Shown here one piece after another: positions 9,700 through 18,452 of a DNA stretch of 18,452 nt; position 1 is the first letter of the stretch; each line of letters opens with the position of its first letter. The translations under genes and the position numbers were made by a program. This DNA comes from Gymnopus androsaceus JB14 (taxonomy: Eukaryota; Basidiomycota; Agaricomycetes; Agaricales; Omphalotaceae): positions 1 through 18,452 of the forward strand of contig ML770129.1 of the NCBI GenBank assembly GCA_009733575.1, given 5' to 3'. Below the pieces are notes generated by a model that saw only the letters and a list, made by a program, of their open reading frames with translations, was not told the DNA's origin and did not search any database.

Positions 9700-10720
9700 G
9701 CTCCTTGCAGTTTATGGTCATGGAAGAGCGAGCCATGAATAAATGTTCGACGTTGAGAATGTAGTCGTTGTCGTGTTGTCGTGTTGTCGTTGTCGTGGAG
9801 TTGTTATTGAAGTTGATATCAAATCTGGAATGAAAAGATTGTTAGGAAAAAGAACGAAGAAAAAGAAATGAGTCGTGCTCACCAAGTCAAAAGTGAGGCG
9901 AGGTTGTTGGTGTTTGAGTTGGCGTTTAGAGCGTCCATTGAGAGATTGAGATTAACTTCCATATCGAAACCCAGGTCGACGTCCATATCGAACCAGTCAA
10001 CATCCATATCAAAACCAGGTCGACGTCCATATCGAAACCAGGTCAATGTCCATATCGAAACCAGGTCGACGTCCATATCGAAACCCAGGTCGACGTCCAT
10101 ATCAATGCCCATACCACCGACGTTTGGATATTCCGGTCCTACTCCTGCCCTGGATGCCCAGCGTGTCCGCATCGACCCAAAGGATGGATATGCGTCATTG
10201 ACGGCTGGATCGCATTCACACCTCCAAGCCCACTCAATGAAGCAGAAGCAGAGGTAGGGGAAACAGAGTCCGATACTGATTTATTGGCTCCATCACCGAA
10301 TCCAACTTGGGTTGTCTGGAGAGGAAGCAAGTGGAATCGTAGATGCGGGGGCAGCATTAGACTGAAAATCCAGCCACGAATCCGAGCTGGAGCCAGCGTT
10401 GGGATTTGGGTTGGGATTTGGGTTGGGACTAGTGAGTGCGTGGACGAAGGAAGGAGAGGAAGGGGATCCTGTGCCTTTAGGAGAGTCAGCAAACGAAAGA
10501 TACGAGAAAGAAAATAGCTTACCTCCGCCACGGTCGACAGCCTCAAAAAAAGCGATGAGGTCGCTTATTTCTGAGCGGTGCTGACAAATTCGATGGTCTG
10601 AGAATGCTGACGATGGGGATGAGATCCGTCAATTGGGGATTGACGTAGCTAATCTCTCTCCGCGCTGAGCAACCGGCTGTTGATGCTGTTGCTGTAGCAT
10701 CATTTGCTGGTACATCATCC
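9700..10720 (-). pseudogene. Broken low-complexity host gene piece (Q-, P/N- and D-rich)
   Basis: Not recognised. Reading the minus strand, pieces of protein-like sequence follow one another: a Gln/Met-rich run (MMYQQMMLQQQHQQP, about 10680-10720), a helical stretch SEISDLIAFFEAVDRGG ending at a good donor (10522), a 54-bp intron with acceptor at 10469, then Pro/Asn- and Ser-rich sequence, the DMDVD repeats (9955-10110), and a Thr-rich end (FDINFNNNSTTTT). Frames are interrupted by stops and by 23-bp repeat units. The composition suggests part of a nuclear regulatory protein, but that is a guess. A (TCGTTG)-like microsatellite lies at about 9763-9800. Confidence 0.4.
9955..10110 (-). repeat. 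23/24-bp minisatellite encoding FDMDVDLG
   Basis: Units of the type GGTCGACGTCCATATCGAAAC plus CA or CCA. The 24-bp version read on the minus strand encodes FDMDVDLG; 23-bp copies break that frame, and the translation turns into unrelated residues (SIWTLTWF) between in-frame copies. Confidence 0.8.
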
Positions 10721-10804
10721 TTGCACCCATGCTATCGTCACCCCGACCCATACTCATAGCAGATGTAATCGAGATGCGGAGGCGGGGAAGTGATAGCAAA
10801 AATG

Positions 10805-11900
10805 TCTTATTGGTCGTAGTGAGCCGCACGCGAATTACGAGTATGATGGGAATAAGACATGATATGATGGCAAAGGAAAGACCCGCAAGGATTCTCGAAC
10901 CCAATGGCGCCGACGACTGTGGTAAAGTCATTTGATACACCGAAAAGATGGTGACAGGGAGGTGGAAAAGGACTAGTACTCGCACAAGATTCCCATGGAG
11001 TACGCTACTATGGAACGAGGCTGAGCTACTCGAAGTGCGTGCACGCCACCATCGGCGCCACCCACTATGCGATGAACCAGCGGAAAGGCCAAATTTCGAG
11101 GAAGGTCGCATCGTGGTAGGCAGCTCTTGGCTGTTCAATGACTTGCTTTCATCATTCCCATCTATGTCTTTGGCTGAGAAGCCTGGACTACGTGTTCCAG
11201 ACATCTTTATGCCGGGTATAGAAGACGAATCGTTCGTGAATACGCCCGTTATTAGACGTATGACATGATCTACAAACCACAGAACGAGAGAAACGACGAT
11301 AATTGCAGCGATGATGGCGAGGAAAAGAGTGAGGCAGATTCCAAATAGTTCCTCTGGACGGATACCGACGGTATAAGCAAATGATGACAGGCCGGATGTA
11401 GCATTATTAGGGAGGGTAAAGAGGACGTTGGGAGCGTTTGGATCGATGTATAGAACCGATGAAGTGCTAGAAAGCTGGTCAGAGAAATTGGACGGAGGAT
11501 TGTAAACAGCGGTTGAAAGGGGATTCCATCTTTGGTCAGACGTCAGGGTGATGTCTTGGGAAACGATCAGAACAGTTAATTTAGTATGGGAAGGCGAGCA
11601 CTTACTATAGGAAAGCATTGACCAAGCAGTTTGGCTGAGTAGGGGATCTGAAGAATCATTAGAAGAAGGATATGCAACATCAAGAAATTTCAACGCACAT
11701 ACGAACAAAGGCCACTGCACAGCGACCATGGAAAGCGCCGTACACCGTTGCGCATGAAAGATGAGATCTCGCATAGACGGCGTACCTATACCGCATCATC
11801 AGTGACGTTTGAGACCGAGAACTGCCAATACTCACAAAACCGTAATAAAGCGGGAGATGTTGCCAACCGCTCTCCGCTGATAGCACTGGCTAAGATATAC
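10805..11900 (-). pseudogene. Fungal TRP-like ion channel fragment with introns retained
   Basis: The reverse strand encodes the middle of a fungal TRP-like membrane protein (TRP/ML-like family). An extracellular part (RDLIFHAQRCTALSM, then TAWSMLSY + NITLTSDQRW, then SFAYTVGIRPEELFG) leads into a transmembrane helix (ICLTLFLAIIAAIIVVSLVL). A Ser-rich loop follows, then two more helices (RVLVLFHLPVTIFSVYQM; ILAGLSFAIISCLIPIILVI). Two introns, 11648-11698 and 11555-11605 (51 bp each), splice in perfect phase. A 2-base frame break separates NVTDDAV from GTPSMRDL near 11798. Similarity ends abruptly after RVRLTTTNK (about 10805); the rest of the channel is missing and the frame runs into the Q-rich piece. 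A truncated genomic copy, probably non-functional. Confidence 0.72.
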
Positions 11901-11954
11901 CCGGCACTTTGAGCCCGGGCCCAAGGATCCCTGTCGGGGCGCGTTAATCCACAG

Positions 11955-12203
11955 TCATTGGGAAAGCGAGACATGTCGTTCAAATTGTATGGGTGGCCAG
12001 AGGATAGCCAGCACGGGAGAAATCTGCCTGGAGAAAGTTGGAGAATGGCTATGGTAAGATGGCGAGCGACTTTTACTGCGAGAGTCGCGGTGGACATGAG
12101 AATGGGACCGTTTGCGCGGATTTGGGGATGAGCCTCTAACTTGGTCCCGGTCTCGGTCGGGTGAGGATGTGCGTGTAGTAGGAGGTGGAACAGGTGTGGG
12201 GAC
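11955..12203 (-). pseudogene. Arg/Ser-rich (SR-like) protein fragment
   Basis: One minus-strand frame reads PVPPPTTRTSSPDRDRDQ and then RKRSHSHVHRDSRSKSRSPS before a stop at 11955-11957. The alternating RS/RD composition resembles the tail of a splicing or nuclear SR-type protein. The composition alone is the evidence; no domain is visible and the frame overlaps a longer open frame without such composition. Confidence 0.35.
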
Positions 12204-12245
12204 TTATATTCGTGCCGCTTTCCTGGTGGACCAGGTTTCTCGTCT

Positions 12246-12264
12246 AATAATAATAATAATAATA
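12246..12264 (+). repeat. (TAA)n microsatellite
   Basis: About six TAA units in a row. It falls between the minus-strand captured pieces and the plus-strand captured pieces. The surrounding stretch (12204-12520) shows no recognisable gene. Confidence 0.9.
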
Positions 12265-12687
12265 AAGTTAATTAAATGTCACTAACACTCACCGAATATA
12301 ATAACCGCAACATCTACGCGGCACCGTACGCCCAGTTCGTATGCCTTTTTGAAAAGCCCATTCTTAACGTTAGCAGGCAGCAGCGTCGCCGTTCAGAAAA
12401 GACTGATAGTTCGACGTTGACGTTGAGAGTAGAGTTAAGAGGCGCTGAACTAGCGCCGGCTGACTCATACGGATCTCCGGCATCTCGGAACTAGTTTAGC
12501 GCTCATTCGTGTAATTTGGCACATGATACACCGAATCACGCTCGCGTCGCGTTTGTTTTGTTTCTTTCAACGAACCACAACAACGGCGGAGTATAAAGGT
12601 GCGATTCTTATTTATATCTCTTTGGACACTCTCACTCACTTACCTAGGCGTGTCAGTCGCCTGAAGGTCTCTGGGCAACTTAGACTT

Positions 12688-12762
12688 GTCCAAGACGCCC
12701 TAGGTTTTGTGAATGTGAGTGCTCCCAAACCTACCTGTCCAAGATGCCCCTAGGTTTGTGAA
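12688..12762 (+). repeat. Tandem duplication, 49-bp period
   Basis: GTCCAAGACGCCCTAGGTTT at 12688 recurs as GTCCAAGATGCCCCTAGGTT at 12737, each followed by a similar GTGAA. It lies upstream of the F-box-like fragment; nothing else is recognised at 12520-12790. Confidence 0.7.
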
Positions 12763-13198
12763 GGTAGTTTTATTTCTTATTGTTTTTTTAACCATTGAAA
12801 GCTCCTTTTACAGAGGTCTATGGATCCCGTTGGAGGCCCAGATGCGTAAAAGGCCCGTTGGTCGCCTACTTTCCCCCAGCAAAATGCTACTTCCAATGCT
12901 GCCTCTAACCGCTACTACAACAGCTGTACTGCCACTATGGGCTTTTTCCGCTTCTTCGATTTGTATCATCAGGTTCGTCGTATCCTATCTACAGCTTTCA
13001 ACTCGCTAATGCTCTCGTTCCAGCCCACCTCTGAACACAATGTCTCTTTTGACCTAACGATCTCACATCCTGTCCAATCTAAATCTATCCTTCCCACTAC
13101 TTCCCAGCAATCCTACTGCTACGCGTCACTAACTGATCCACGGAGCGAGGTCGCGTACTTGGTGACGCTGTTCGCAGCATGCATCACTCGATCCCAAT

Positions 13199-13420
13199 CA
13201 GCCTTCCAGTCTTTCCCAGCTTTCCTTTGCCCATGCCATTACCCTCTGCCCAAATCTACACGCATTGGATATCAGTCTATACGGCTGTGTTTCTCCAGGC
13301 AATGATATTGTCGGGTCACTGGATACGTTGCGTATGCGGCGGCCTGCACCGTCATTTGACGAGGCTGCACTTGCGCTTCTCAAGTCTGGGCCGAGGATTT
13401 CTACATTGCGATTCAGCAAT
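13199..13420 (+). pseudogene. F-box/LRR-like protein fragment
   Basis: One plus-strand frame reads QPSSLSQLSFAHAITLCPNL, HALDISLYGC, SLDTLRMRRPAPSFDEAALA and LLKSGPRISTLRFSN. The alternating Leu pattern and the CPNLHALDISL motif resemble the leucine-rich region of basidiomycete F-box-type proteins. No F-box itself is seen; it would be upstream (12790-13198), where coding-like frames change repeatedly. Similarity ends at 13420, where the frame runs into an RRM piece. Likely a captured fragment. Confidence 0.45.
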
Positions 13421-13590
13421 TCAGCAATTGGTCAGAGAACCGTCAGTCTATTACACAGGGCGCACTGTCTACGTCGGAAACCTTCCGTCCACTGCCTCCG
13501 TCCACGAGCTTCTGAACCTTGTTCACTTTGGTCCTCTCGAATCTATCCGAGTCCTCTTGAATCTATCCAAGTCCTCCCAGAGAAATCCTG
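13421..13590 (+). pseudogene. RRM domain fragment, Nrd1-like
   Basis: The plus strand encodes VYYTGRTVYVGNLPSTASVH then ELLNLVHFGPLESIRVL, the first half of an RNA-recognition motif. The RNP2 motif is VYVGNL; the RNP1 half is absent. The wording resembles the fungal Nrd1/Msa2 family of RNA-binding regulators. A 20-bp tandem duplication (GAATCTATCC..GTCCTC twice, 13539-13580) disrupts the frame, and the sequence that should follow, PEKSC, is cut at the stop in another frame. It is fused directly to the F-box-like piece upstream. Non-functional cargo. Confidence 0.55.
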
Positions 13591-13622
13591 ATAAGACTAG
13601 GATCATTGATGATGTATCCTGA

Positions 13623-14146
13623 TGACTTTGGTCTGAATAAGTTTCTTACCAGTCCCAATAGGTTCTTAGTTAGACGTATGTAAAGAGTCACGTATATAGG
13701 TAAACTGTATCAGATAAAATTTGAGAGCGGCTAAACGTAGCCATAACCTTTGAAGAGGTAAAACGTGTATGAGGCAGTGCGTAAACAATAAATATGAACA
13801 ATAGGAAAAAGAGAATAGGTAAAATATACCATGCCCGGATATAGAAATTTCCGGCCGAGGCTCACTTCGAGAATTTACGCTTGGACCTTGCTCATTATTT
13901 GCCATTATCAAGTTTCTTCCACTGCTTTTCCTTAACTTGGAGTCAATGCCCACTGATTCCAAATGGTGGGAATTCCTCCCATTCTCTATCACTATATACC
14001 TCAATCAATTCAGAACTTCTGGACTTTTGCCCAGTATTATTGGCATAAAACTGATCAAACTTCTTTTAATTAAAAAGTTATACTGTAGTAATGAAGGAGT
14101 GTAAGTATCAAAGCTGGGTATACTGGTGCCAAGGAAAAACATGTAT
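13623..14146. other. Gene-poor stretch downstream of the HECT gene
   Basis: No recognisable gene. A minus-strand open frame at 13666-14004 (112 residues) has a polar first half and a hydrophobic, Leu/Tyr-rich second half, but no family resemblance, and it sits where the 3' untranslated region of the minus-strand HECT gene should end. I do not call it. Confidence 0.45.
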
Positions 14147-17100
14147 CTAAAGTGTATTGTAATTACCAATAGCATCAAGAATTTGAACTAGAAGCCAATG
14201 ATGCACGGCAGTTCGAGCGTCTTTGAGCTCAGTGCTTGGATCATAAGTGGCTCGTAAAAGGGATATAAAGTATGAAGCAGGAATACGCAAGGACCGTGAG
14301 CAAGTTTTAAAAGAACAAGAACCAGACAAGATATGTTGACGACGATCTGTGGCTAAGACTGGGTCGTCACTAAGTCCCATATAAGATTCATCATCATCTT
14401 CCACCAAGTAAACCTTTGCTTTTTATTCAGCAAAGCTGGTACAAATATCAAGGTAGAACTTACCCGAATTGGTTCACCTTCCCGCATAACCCTAGGTGCA
14501 CCAGTTGTGGCCCAACAGAACATCTTCATCCTAAAGGTTGGGTCATTGATGTCATTGACACGAATGGCCAAGTTGAATCGGCCATGCAAACTATTAAGCA
14601 TCTCGGGACATGGAGCCCCAGCCTCCTCCAAGAATTCACGAAATATGTCGGAGAATAACTTGCCCACAAATCCCGAGCTTTGCCCACTATCAGCACAAGC
14701 ATTCTGAAAGGCTTGCAATTCTGTTGCCCCAAGCTGATTGACATACAGAACGTGTAGATCATCATACTCTGTAATAAGTGAGAGCTCTGCTGTTCTCACG
14801 AAGTCTTCAGCACCACCTTTGAAACTACGAGCAATCTAAAGTGAAAAAAAATTAAAACACCTGTAACACAGAAGAAAAAATATCTTACATCACAAATATC
14901 AAAGGTCTCTGCACAGAAAGGCATGCGAAATCCTTCATAGAATGCTGCAAAGTATGCATTCTCCCGGTTAAATGGTCCAATAACTGCGTTGTGAAGCATC
15001 TCCCATCCCAGGCTACGGTGAGAAGCTTCAGATCGACCGTTCAAAGCAGAAACCTATTATTTGATTATTTAGTCAAGATGATATGAGGTACCAGAAAATA
15101 AAATGTACCTGAATACCATGATAAGAAGCAAAATGATAGGAGAAGCGTTGAATGCTATCATTGGGCCCAATGCTAATCCAGTCATCCAGGTCACGACCCA
15201 AGTCTGGAAAAAAATCGTAGACTAGCTCGCGGTGAAGACAGGAGAGATTGCAATTGTTGAGAAGATAGATAAGGAATAGTGGATTCAGGTGCCCTGGATA
15301 TTGTCCGTATATGAGAGCTAGGGCCACAATACTGCCAAACATGGACAGCTCTACTTTCTTCTCTGAGGATATGTGTGAGGCAGCTGGTTGAGGGACTGTG
15401 GAGAGTGTTGTGTGGTGGTCAATACTTGGAACACAAAATTCATCTTCTCAGTCCTCCAGGTACGATTTGAACAAAGCATTCAACACTTCTTGCTCCAGTC
15501 CAGGACCAGAAGTAACGTAGTCATCATATCGGTCAGACCTAGAGTGGAAATACTCTTAAGTTTACCAAAGTTTCTGAAAAAATTGCCACATACCCAGTAA
15601 AGTGACGATTAGGTGAAAGCACCTTGCTCCAGTCACGGTTTTCAATTGCCTCTTTAAGAATATTAGATTTGAACCGTTCCATAATCTCTTTGGGATTAGC
15701 TCCTCGAACATTGAAGCCAGGACACTGCATCCCAAAATGTTGCTGATATTGCAAAGATACAATTTCAAACACCTGGGATGATCGCTCTTGCATAGAAAAT
15801 GAGGAAAAGGCATCTAGTGGAGGTGGTGGAACCCAAGTTTTGGCCCAAAGTTTCTCAGGTAATACAGTTACCAGGTGTGTTGCGCGCCGAGTCTAAAAAA
15901 TACTTAGTAAAGAAGTAATAACAATCAAATAAATGACATACGTTTGGACGAGCAGGGAGCTCTGGGACTGTGGTTGATGGCTGGATTGCAGTATTCTCTG
16001 GCTCTAACATGTCCACATCATTTATGGGAATAACAGCCATCTAAAGGTGCTAATTCAGGGAAGGAATAACCAAAATCAAAGCATAGATATTACAGTGGGT
16101 GCCACAGTATTTTCGAAAGAAGGAATCTCTTCAATGGGAATCTAAGACACTAGAGTCAATAACAGAATATCAACAAGAAATTCATATATATTTACCTCTG
16201 AAGATGTGATGGCAGGCTGCATTTCCAAGACCATACCAGGAGGAATCAAAGCCTGAGCCACAACCATAGCATCCTATATAGCGATTTCAGATCATAAAAA
16301 CAATGATATAAGAGATAAAATGAATATATATACCTCACCATCCGAGTCATTGGTGCTCCCTGACTCATTGGCTGAGCATGTATCTTCCATTAACTCTTCA
16401 TCTAAACCTAATGGATTGAGTTTTGCATCCCAGTCGTTGCGGAACAAGCTATAGAACCGAGCTGAGATACAGGAATGTTGGCCTTCCTTCTCATCAGGTC
16501 CTAAATAACATGCTGCAGGACTCATTTTTCCTACAAGTGGATAGTCGCGAATAACTGGTAGAAAATATTAGATACTTTATTGCCTGAAGGTGAGAATATG
16601 AGCTTACTGGCATATATCTGGAAGTGGCTTTGTTCTGAAATGGCCACCTTTGTTGCATATTCTCGAGCATTTTGCAAAAGATCCCGTACAGAAGTATTGG
16701 TAGAAAATGATGCGGTAGTGAGTTTAGGAGTTTTGTATTTGCCATTGGCACGGCCACGATTTGTCCAGGCTAATATCTGAAGTGGAAGCTGATCTTGGGT
16801 GGGGAATGCCATACCACTGGGAAGTTGAGGTGGCTCAGAAATAACATAGCGCGCCTTGAGCTTCTCTGTGATGGTAGCAAAAATGTCACAAATGCGGGTT
16901 GTGATGGGAAGGTTGGGAAATTCATGGAAGAGATCAAGAGAGGAGAGAACCATATTAATGCTCTCAGTGTTCCGTACGTAGCCAACCAGCTCTTGCTTAG
17001 GAGTTCCATAGTACTAAAACATTAAAGGAACAAGTATCAGAAATAATTATGACAGAAACTAGAAGGCGGTAAGCTTCATACCTTGAGGTCACCACTATCA

Positions 17101-17908
17101 GGCATGGGGGGTATACCAGAACATCCAAATTGACTATATCTTCTCCTCCCACTGCTTGTCTCACACAATCACTTATATCCAATTTGGGTGATTCTGTCCC
17201 CAACCTAGGTGGCCGAATGGCCCTTCCTCGAGTTTTCCTGGCTTTTGAACTACTCTGAGGAAGGGACACACTGGCATGCTCCATTCGAGTCTGATTGGAG
17301 CGTTGAATAGTAGTCAGTGCAGGAAATCCCGGTGCCGTGGTAATGCGAGGGTGACCCTGTGAGCCTGAGCTAGTATTACTAGCAACAGATGCCAGCATCT
17401 GCATTGAGCTATACGGCTGGCATGCTGGAGGTCGTGTAACCAAAGAAGAGGACAAACTTGGAGGATGAATGACACGGACCTCGGCGGAAGGCGCAGGATA
17501 TGAACTGGAGCCTTCCACCTGTGTTTCAGTCTGCGTAGATGGTTGTGATGGAGCAGTAAGAGAAGACTGTAGCTCCAATTGTGCTAGAGGCTGTGACTGC
17601 TGCTGAGGAACAAAGGACTGGGGACCAGCTGCAGAAAGAGGCTGAGCCTGAGGCAGTGGAGCCTGAGGAGCCTGAGGCAGCGGAGCCTGAGGTAGCGGAG
17701 CCTGAGGAGCATGAGGCAGCAAAGCCGCATTGGCCTGCTGAGAAGACAGTACTGGAGGCTGTAGTGGAGGCAGAGGAGGAGCCTGACTTGGTGAAAAAGA
17801 TAAGGAAGGACTGCCAGTTGCAGGCTGATTCTGCTGAGAAAATTGATTCAAGAGGGCTTGGCCACTCTGAGACACAAGAAATTGTAATGCCTGTTGCAAA
17901 GCATCCAT
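14147..17908 (-). CDS. Q/P-rich protein with C-terminal HECT-like ubiquitin ligase domain, 12 exons
   Basis: Exons in reading order: 17205-17908, 17082-17133, 16608-17013, 16334-16554, 16196-16273, 16094-16141, 15942-16040, 15594-15892, 15109-15538, 14889-15053, 14464-14835, 14147-14413. All phases agree (1047 codons); introns are 49-71 bp. The start is MDALQQALQ at 17908. Residues 1-235 are Gln/Pro-rich with APLPQAPQ repeats, probably disordered. The last 400 residues resemble a HECT domain: FGSIVALALIYGQYPGHLNP, DLDDWISIG, FYEGFRMPF, FCWATTGAPRV (like the F-tG-R step), then a C-lobe with FKTCSRSLRIP, where Cys996 (codon 14300-14302) sits like the HECT thioester Cys. Known: HECT ligases take ubiquitin on that Cys and pass it to substrates. 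An in-frame TGA occurs at 15448-15450 (after FKSYLED); a 39-bp intron 15425-15463 would remove it in phase but is shorter than any other here. The first intron (donor GTTGGG) is tentative. Confidence 0.75.
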
Positions 17909-18112
17909 GATAAGAAAAAATGACAAGGAATGTGGGCGAAAAAAAAAAACACAAAAAAAAAATCTTGCCTGCAGCATCTTATATACCTGAACAGTACTGC
18001 ATTGCCCGTAATGGTTTCCTTACGATGTTACCGAACTATCACAACAGAAGAGTACACTCCTACCAGAAGCGTAAAACAATCCGAGAAAATTTGTAACTGA
18101 GTCTTTGAACTT
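17909..18112 (-). promoter_or_regulatory. Upstream region of the HECT gene with poly-T tracts
   Basis: Read on the minus strand, two T runs of about ten (plus positions 17940-17961) and a pyrimidine-rich stretch end shortly before the ATG at 17908. Pyrimidine tracts at this position are common near fungal transcription starts. Promoter activity is inferred. Confidence 0.4.
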
Positions 18113-18187
18113 GCGTAAAGGTAGCGTGAAAGGAGCGTAAAAGGAGCGTAAAGGGAGCGTAAAGGGAGCGTAAAGGGAGCGTAAAGA
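18113..18187 (-). repeat. Right subterminal tandem array, 11-bp unit x 6-7
   Basis: Units of the type GGAGCGTAAAG, several exact, with further AGCGTAAA copies near 18068 and 18209. The reverse complement of the core is TTTACGCT, the same core as in the left array, so the two arrays face each other in inverted orientation although the unit lengths differ (22 versus 11 bp). Confidence 0.85.
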
Positions 18188-18376
18188 GGAAATAAAGAGA
18201 GTGCAAGGAGCGTAAAGCCTTCAGACTGGGACCGTAAGCCAATCTGACTAATAGAGATCCCTATGTTGGTTGCGGAAATTTGAAGCATGTATCAGGCAAG
18301 ATTAAAATAGACAGTAAGGTTGCAGATTTAAATTGAACAGATGTAGGGTAGGAACATCCTTGAGAAGTACCGGAGG

Positions 18377-18452
18377 TAGAGTAGGATGTAAGCCAACAGA
18401 GTACGAGTCATCAAAGTAATGGGCAGAATATTCCGTGAAATCTAACGTCATA
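18377..18452 (-). repeat. Right terminal inverted repeat
   Basis: The reverse complement from 18452 begins TATGACGTTAGATTTCACGG and matches the left end from 128 at 24 of 28 positions; gapped similarity continues to AGAGTAGGA at 18379-18387. It runs to the last base of the window, so a few terminal bases could lie beyond. The stretch 18188-18376 holds no gene. Confidence 0.75.

Larger units (their letters stand above)
128..18452. mobile_element. Large integrase-type DNA transposon with cargo (about 18.3 kb)
   Basis: Seen directly: the sequence from 128 and the reverse complement of the sequence ending at 18452 match at 24 of 28 positions, starting TATGACGTTA. Weaker similarity continues, including a shared TCCTACTCT about 62-66 bp in. 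Both ends carry subterminal repeat arrays with the core TTTACGCT in inverted orientation. An intact DDE integrase gene lies next to the left end. Known: terminal inverted repeats, subterminal repeats and a DDE enzyme are the usual parts of a DNA transposon. Inferred: one element contains all genes between the ends. The exact right terminus is uncertain because the window stops there, and no target-site duplication can be examined. Of the eukaryotic groups with rve-type integrases, the Ginger and IS3EU groups are the ones to compare; IS3EU ends are, from unverified memory, TAY-like, which would fit TAT. Confidence 0.75.

Noticed and set aside
9936..10257. Plus-strand frame encoding SISKPRSTS repeats as a gene
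   Set aside because: It is the complement of the DMDVD minisatellite; the sequence around it is protein-like and has splice sites only on the minus strand.
13666..14004. A 112-residue minus-strand open frame as a membrane-protein gene
   Set aside because: No family resemblance, a hydrophobic half made of AT-rich sequence, and a position just past the HECT gene stop codon.
17909..17977. An earlier ATG for the HECT gene (MLQARFFFCVFFF start)
   Set aside because: That extension translates long poly-T tracts into Phe runs; the MDALQQALQ start at 17908 gives a sensible N-terminus.
128..18452. A KDZ (Kyakuja-Dileera-Zisupton) transposon
   Set aside because: These are known to carry TET/JBP genes in fungi, but the transposase here is an rve-type integrase and I see no KDZ transposase.

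Overview
The window reads as a filamentous basidiomycete, most likely an agaricomycete. The genes are cut by many short GT..AG introns (mostly 48-63 bp), and the integrase, the TRP-like channel and the RRM and F-box pieces resemble agaricomycete families. I found no bacterial-style operons, rRNA, tRNA or CRISPR. All identifications are by eye.

The main result is that almost the whole window looks like one large DNA transposon of about 18.3 kb, from 128 to the last base. The left end (from 128) and the reverse complement of the right end (from 18452) share imperfect terminal inverted repeats: 24 of the first 28 bases match, starting TATGACGTTA, with weaker similarity over about 70-75 bp. Inside each end is a subterminal repeat array sharing the core TTTACGCT in inverted orientation (412-565 and 18113-18187). 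Bases 1-127 appear to be host flank. The right flank lies outside the window, so a target-site duplication cannot be tested.

Layout from left to right: a six-exon integrase-type transposase gene on the minus strand (731-2942, D-D-E triad intact); a short divergent promoter; a three-exon plus-strand gene (3073-5836) that carries a 1.1-kb, 21-bp minisatellite inside its reading frame; a gene-free stretch with a 79-bp duplication; a gene of about 12 exons on the minus strand (6345-9210) whose C-terminus has an HxD...H...R pattern like 2-oxoglutarate/Fe(II) dioxygenases; a region of about 4.9 kb (9.3-14.1 kb) packed with broken pieces of ordinary host genes (isocitrate lyase, a low-complexity Q/D-rich protein, a TRP-like channel, an RS-rich protein, an F-box/LRR-like protein, an RRM protein); and a 12-exon minus-strand gene (14147-17908) encoding a Q/P-rich protein that ends in a HECT-like ubiquitin-ligase domain.

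The inferred picture is a multi-gene cut-and-paste element. The integrase would act on the ends and subterminal arrays. The HECT-like protein, the dioxygenase-like protein and the repeat protein would be accessory functions. The middle is a cargo zone where genomic DNA fragments, introns included, were captured. The integrase frame is intact. The dioxygenase-like gene has one clear and one possible frame break, and the HECT gene has an in-frame TGA or an unusually short intron, so the copy may be partly decayed or carry assembly errors.
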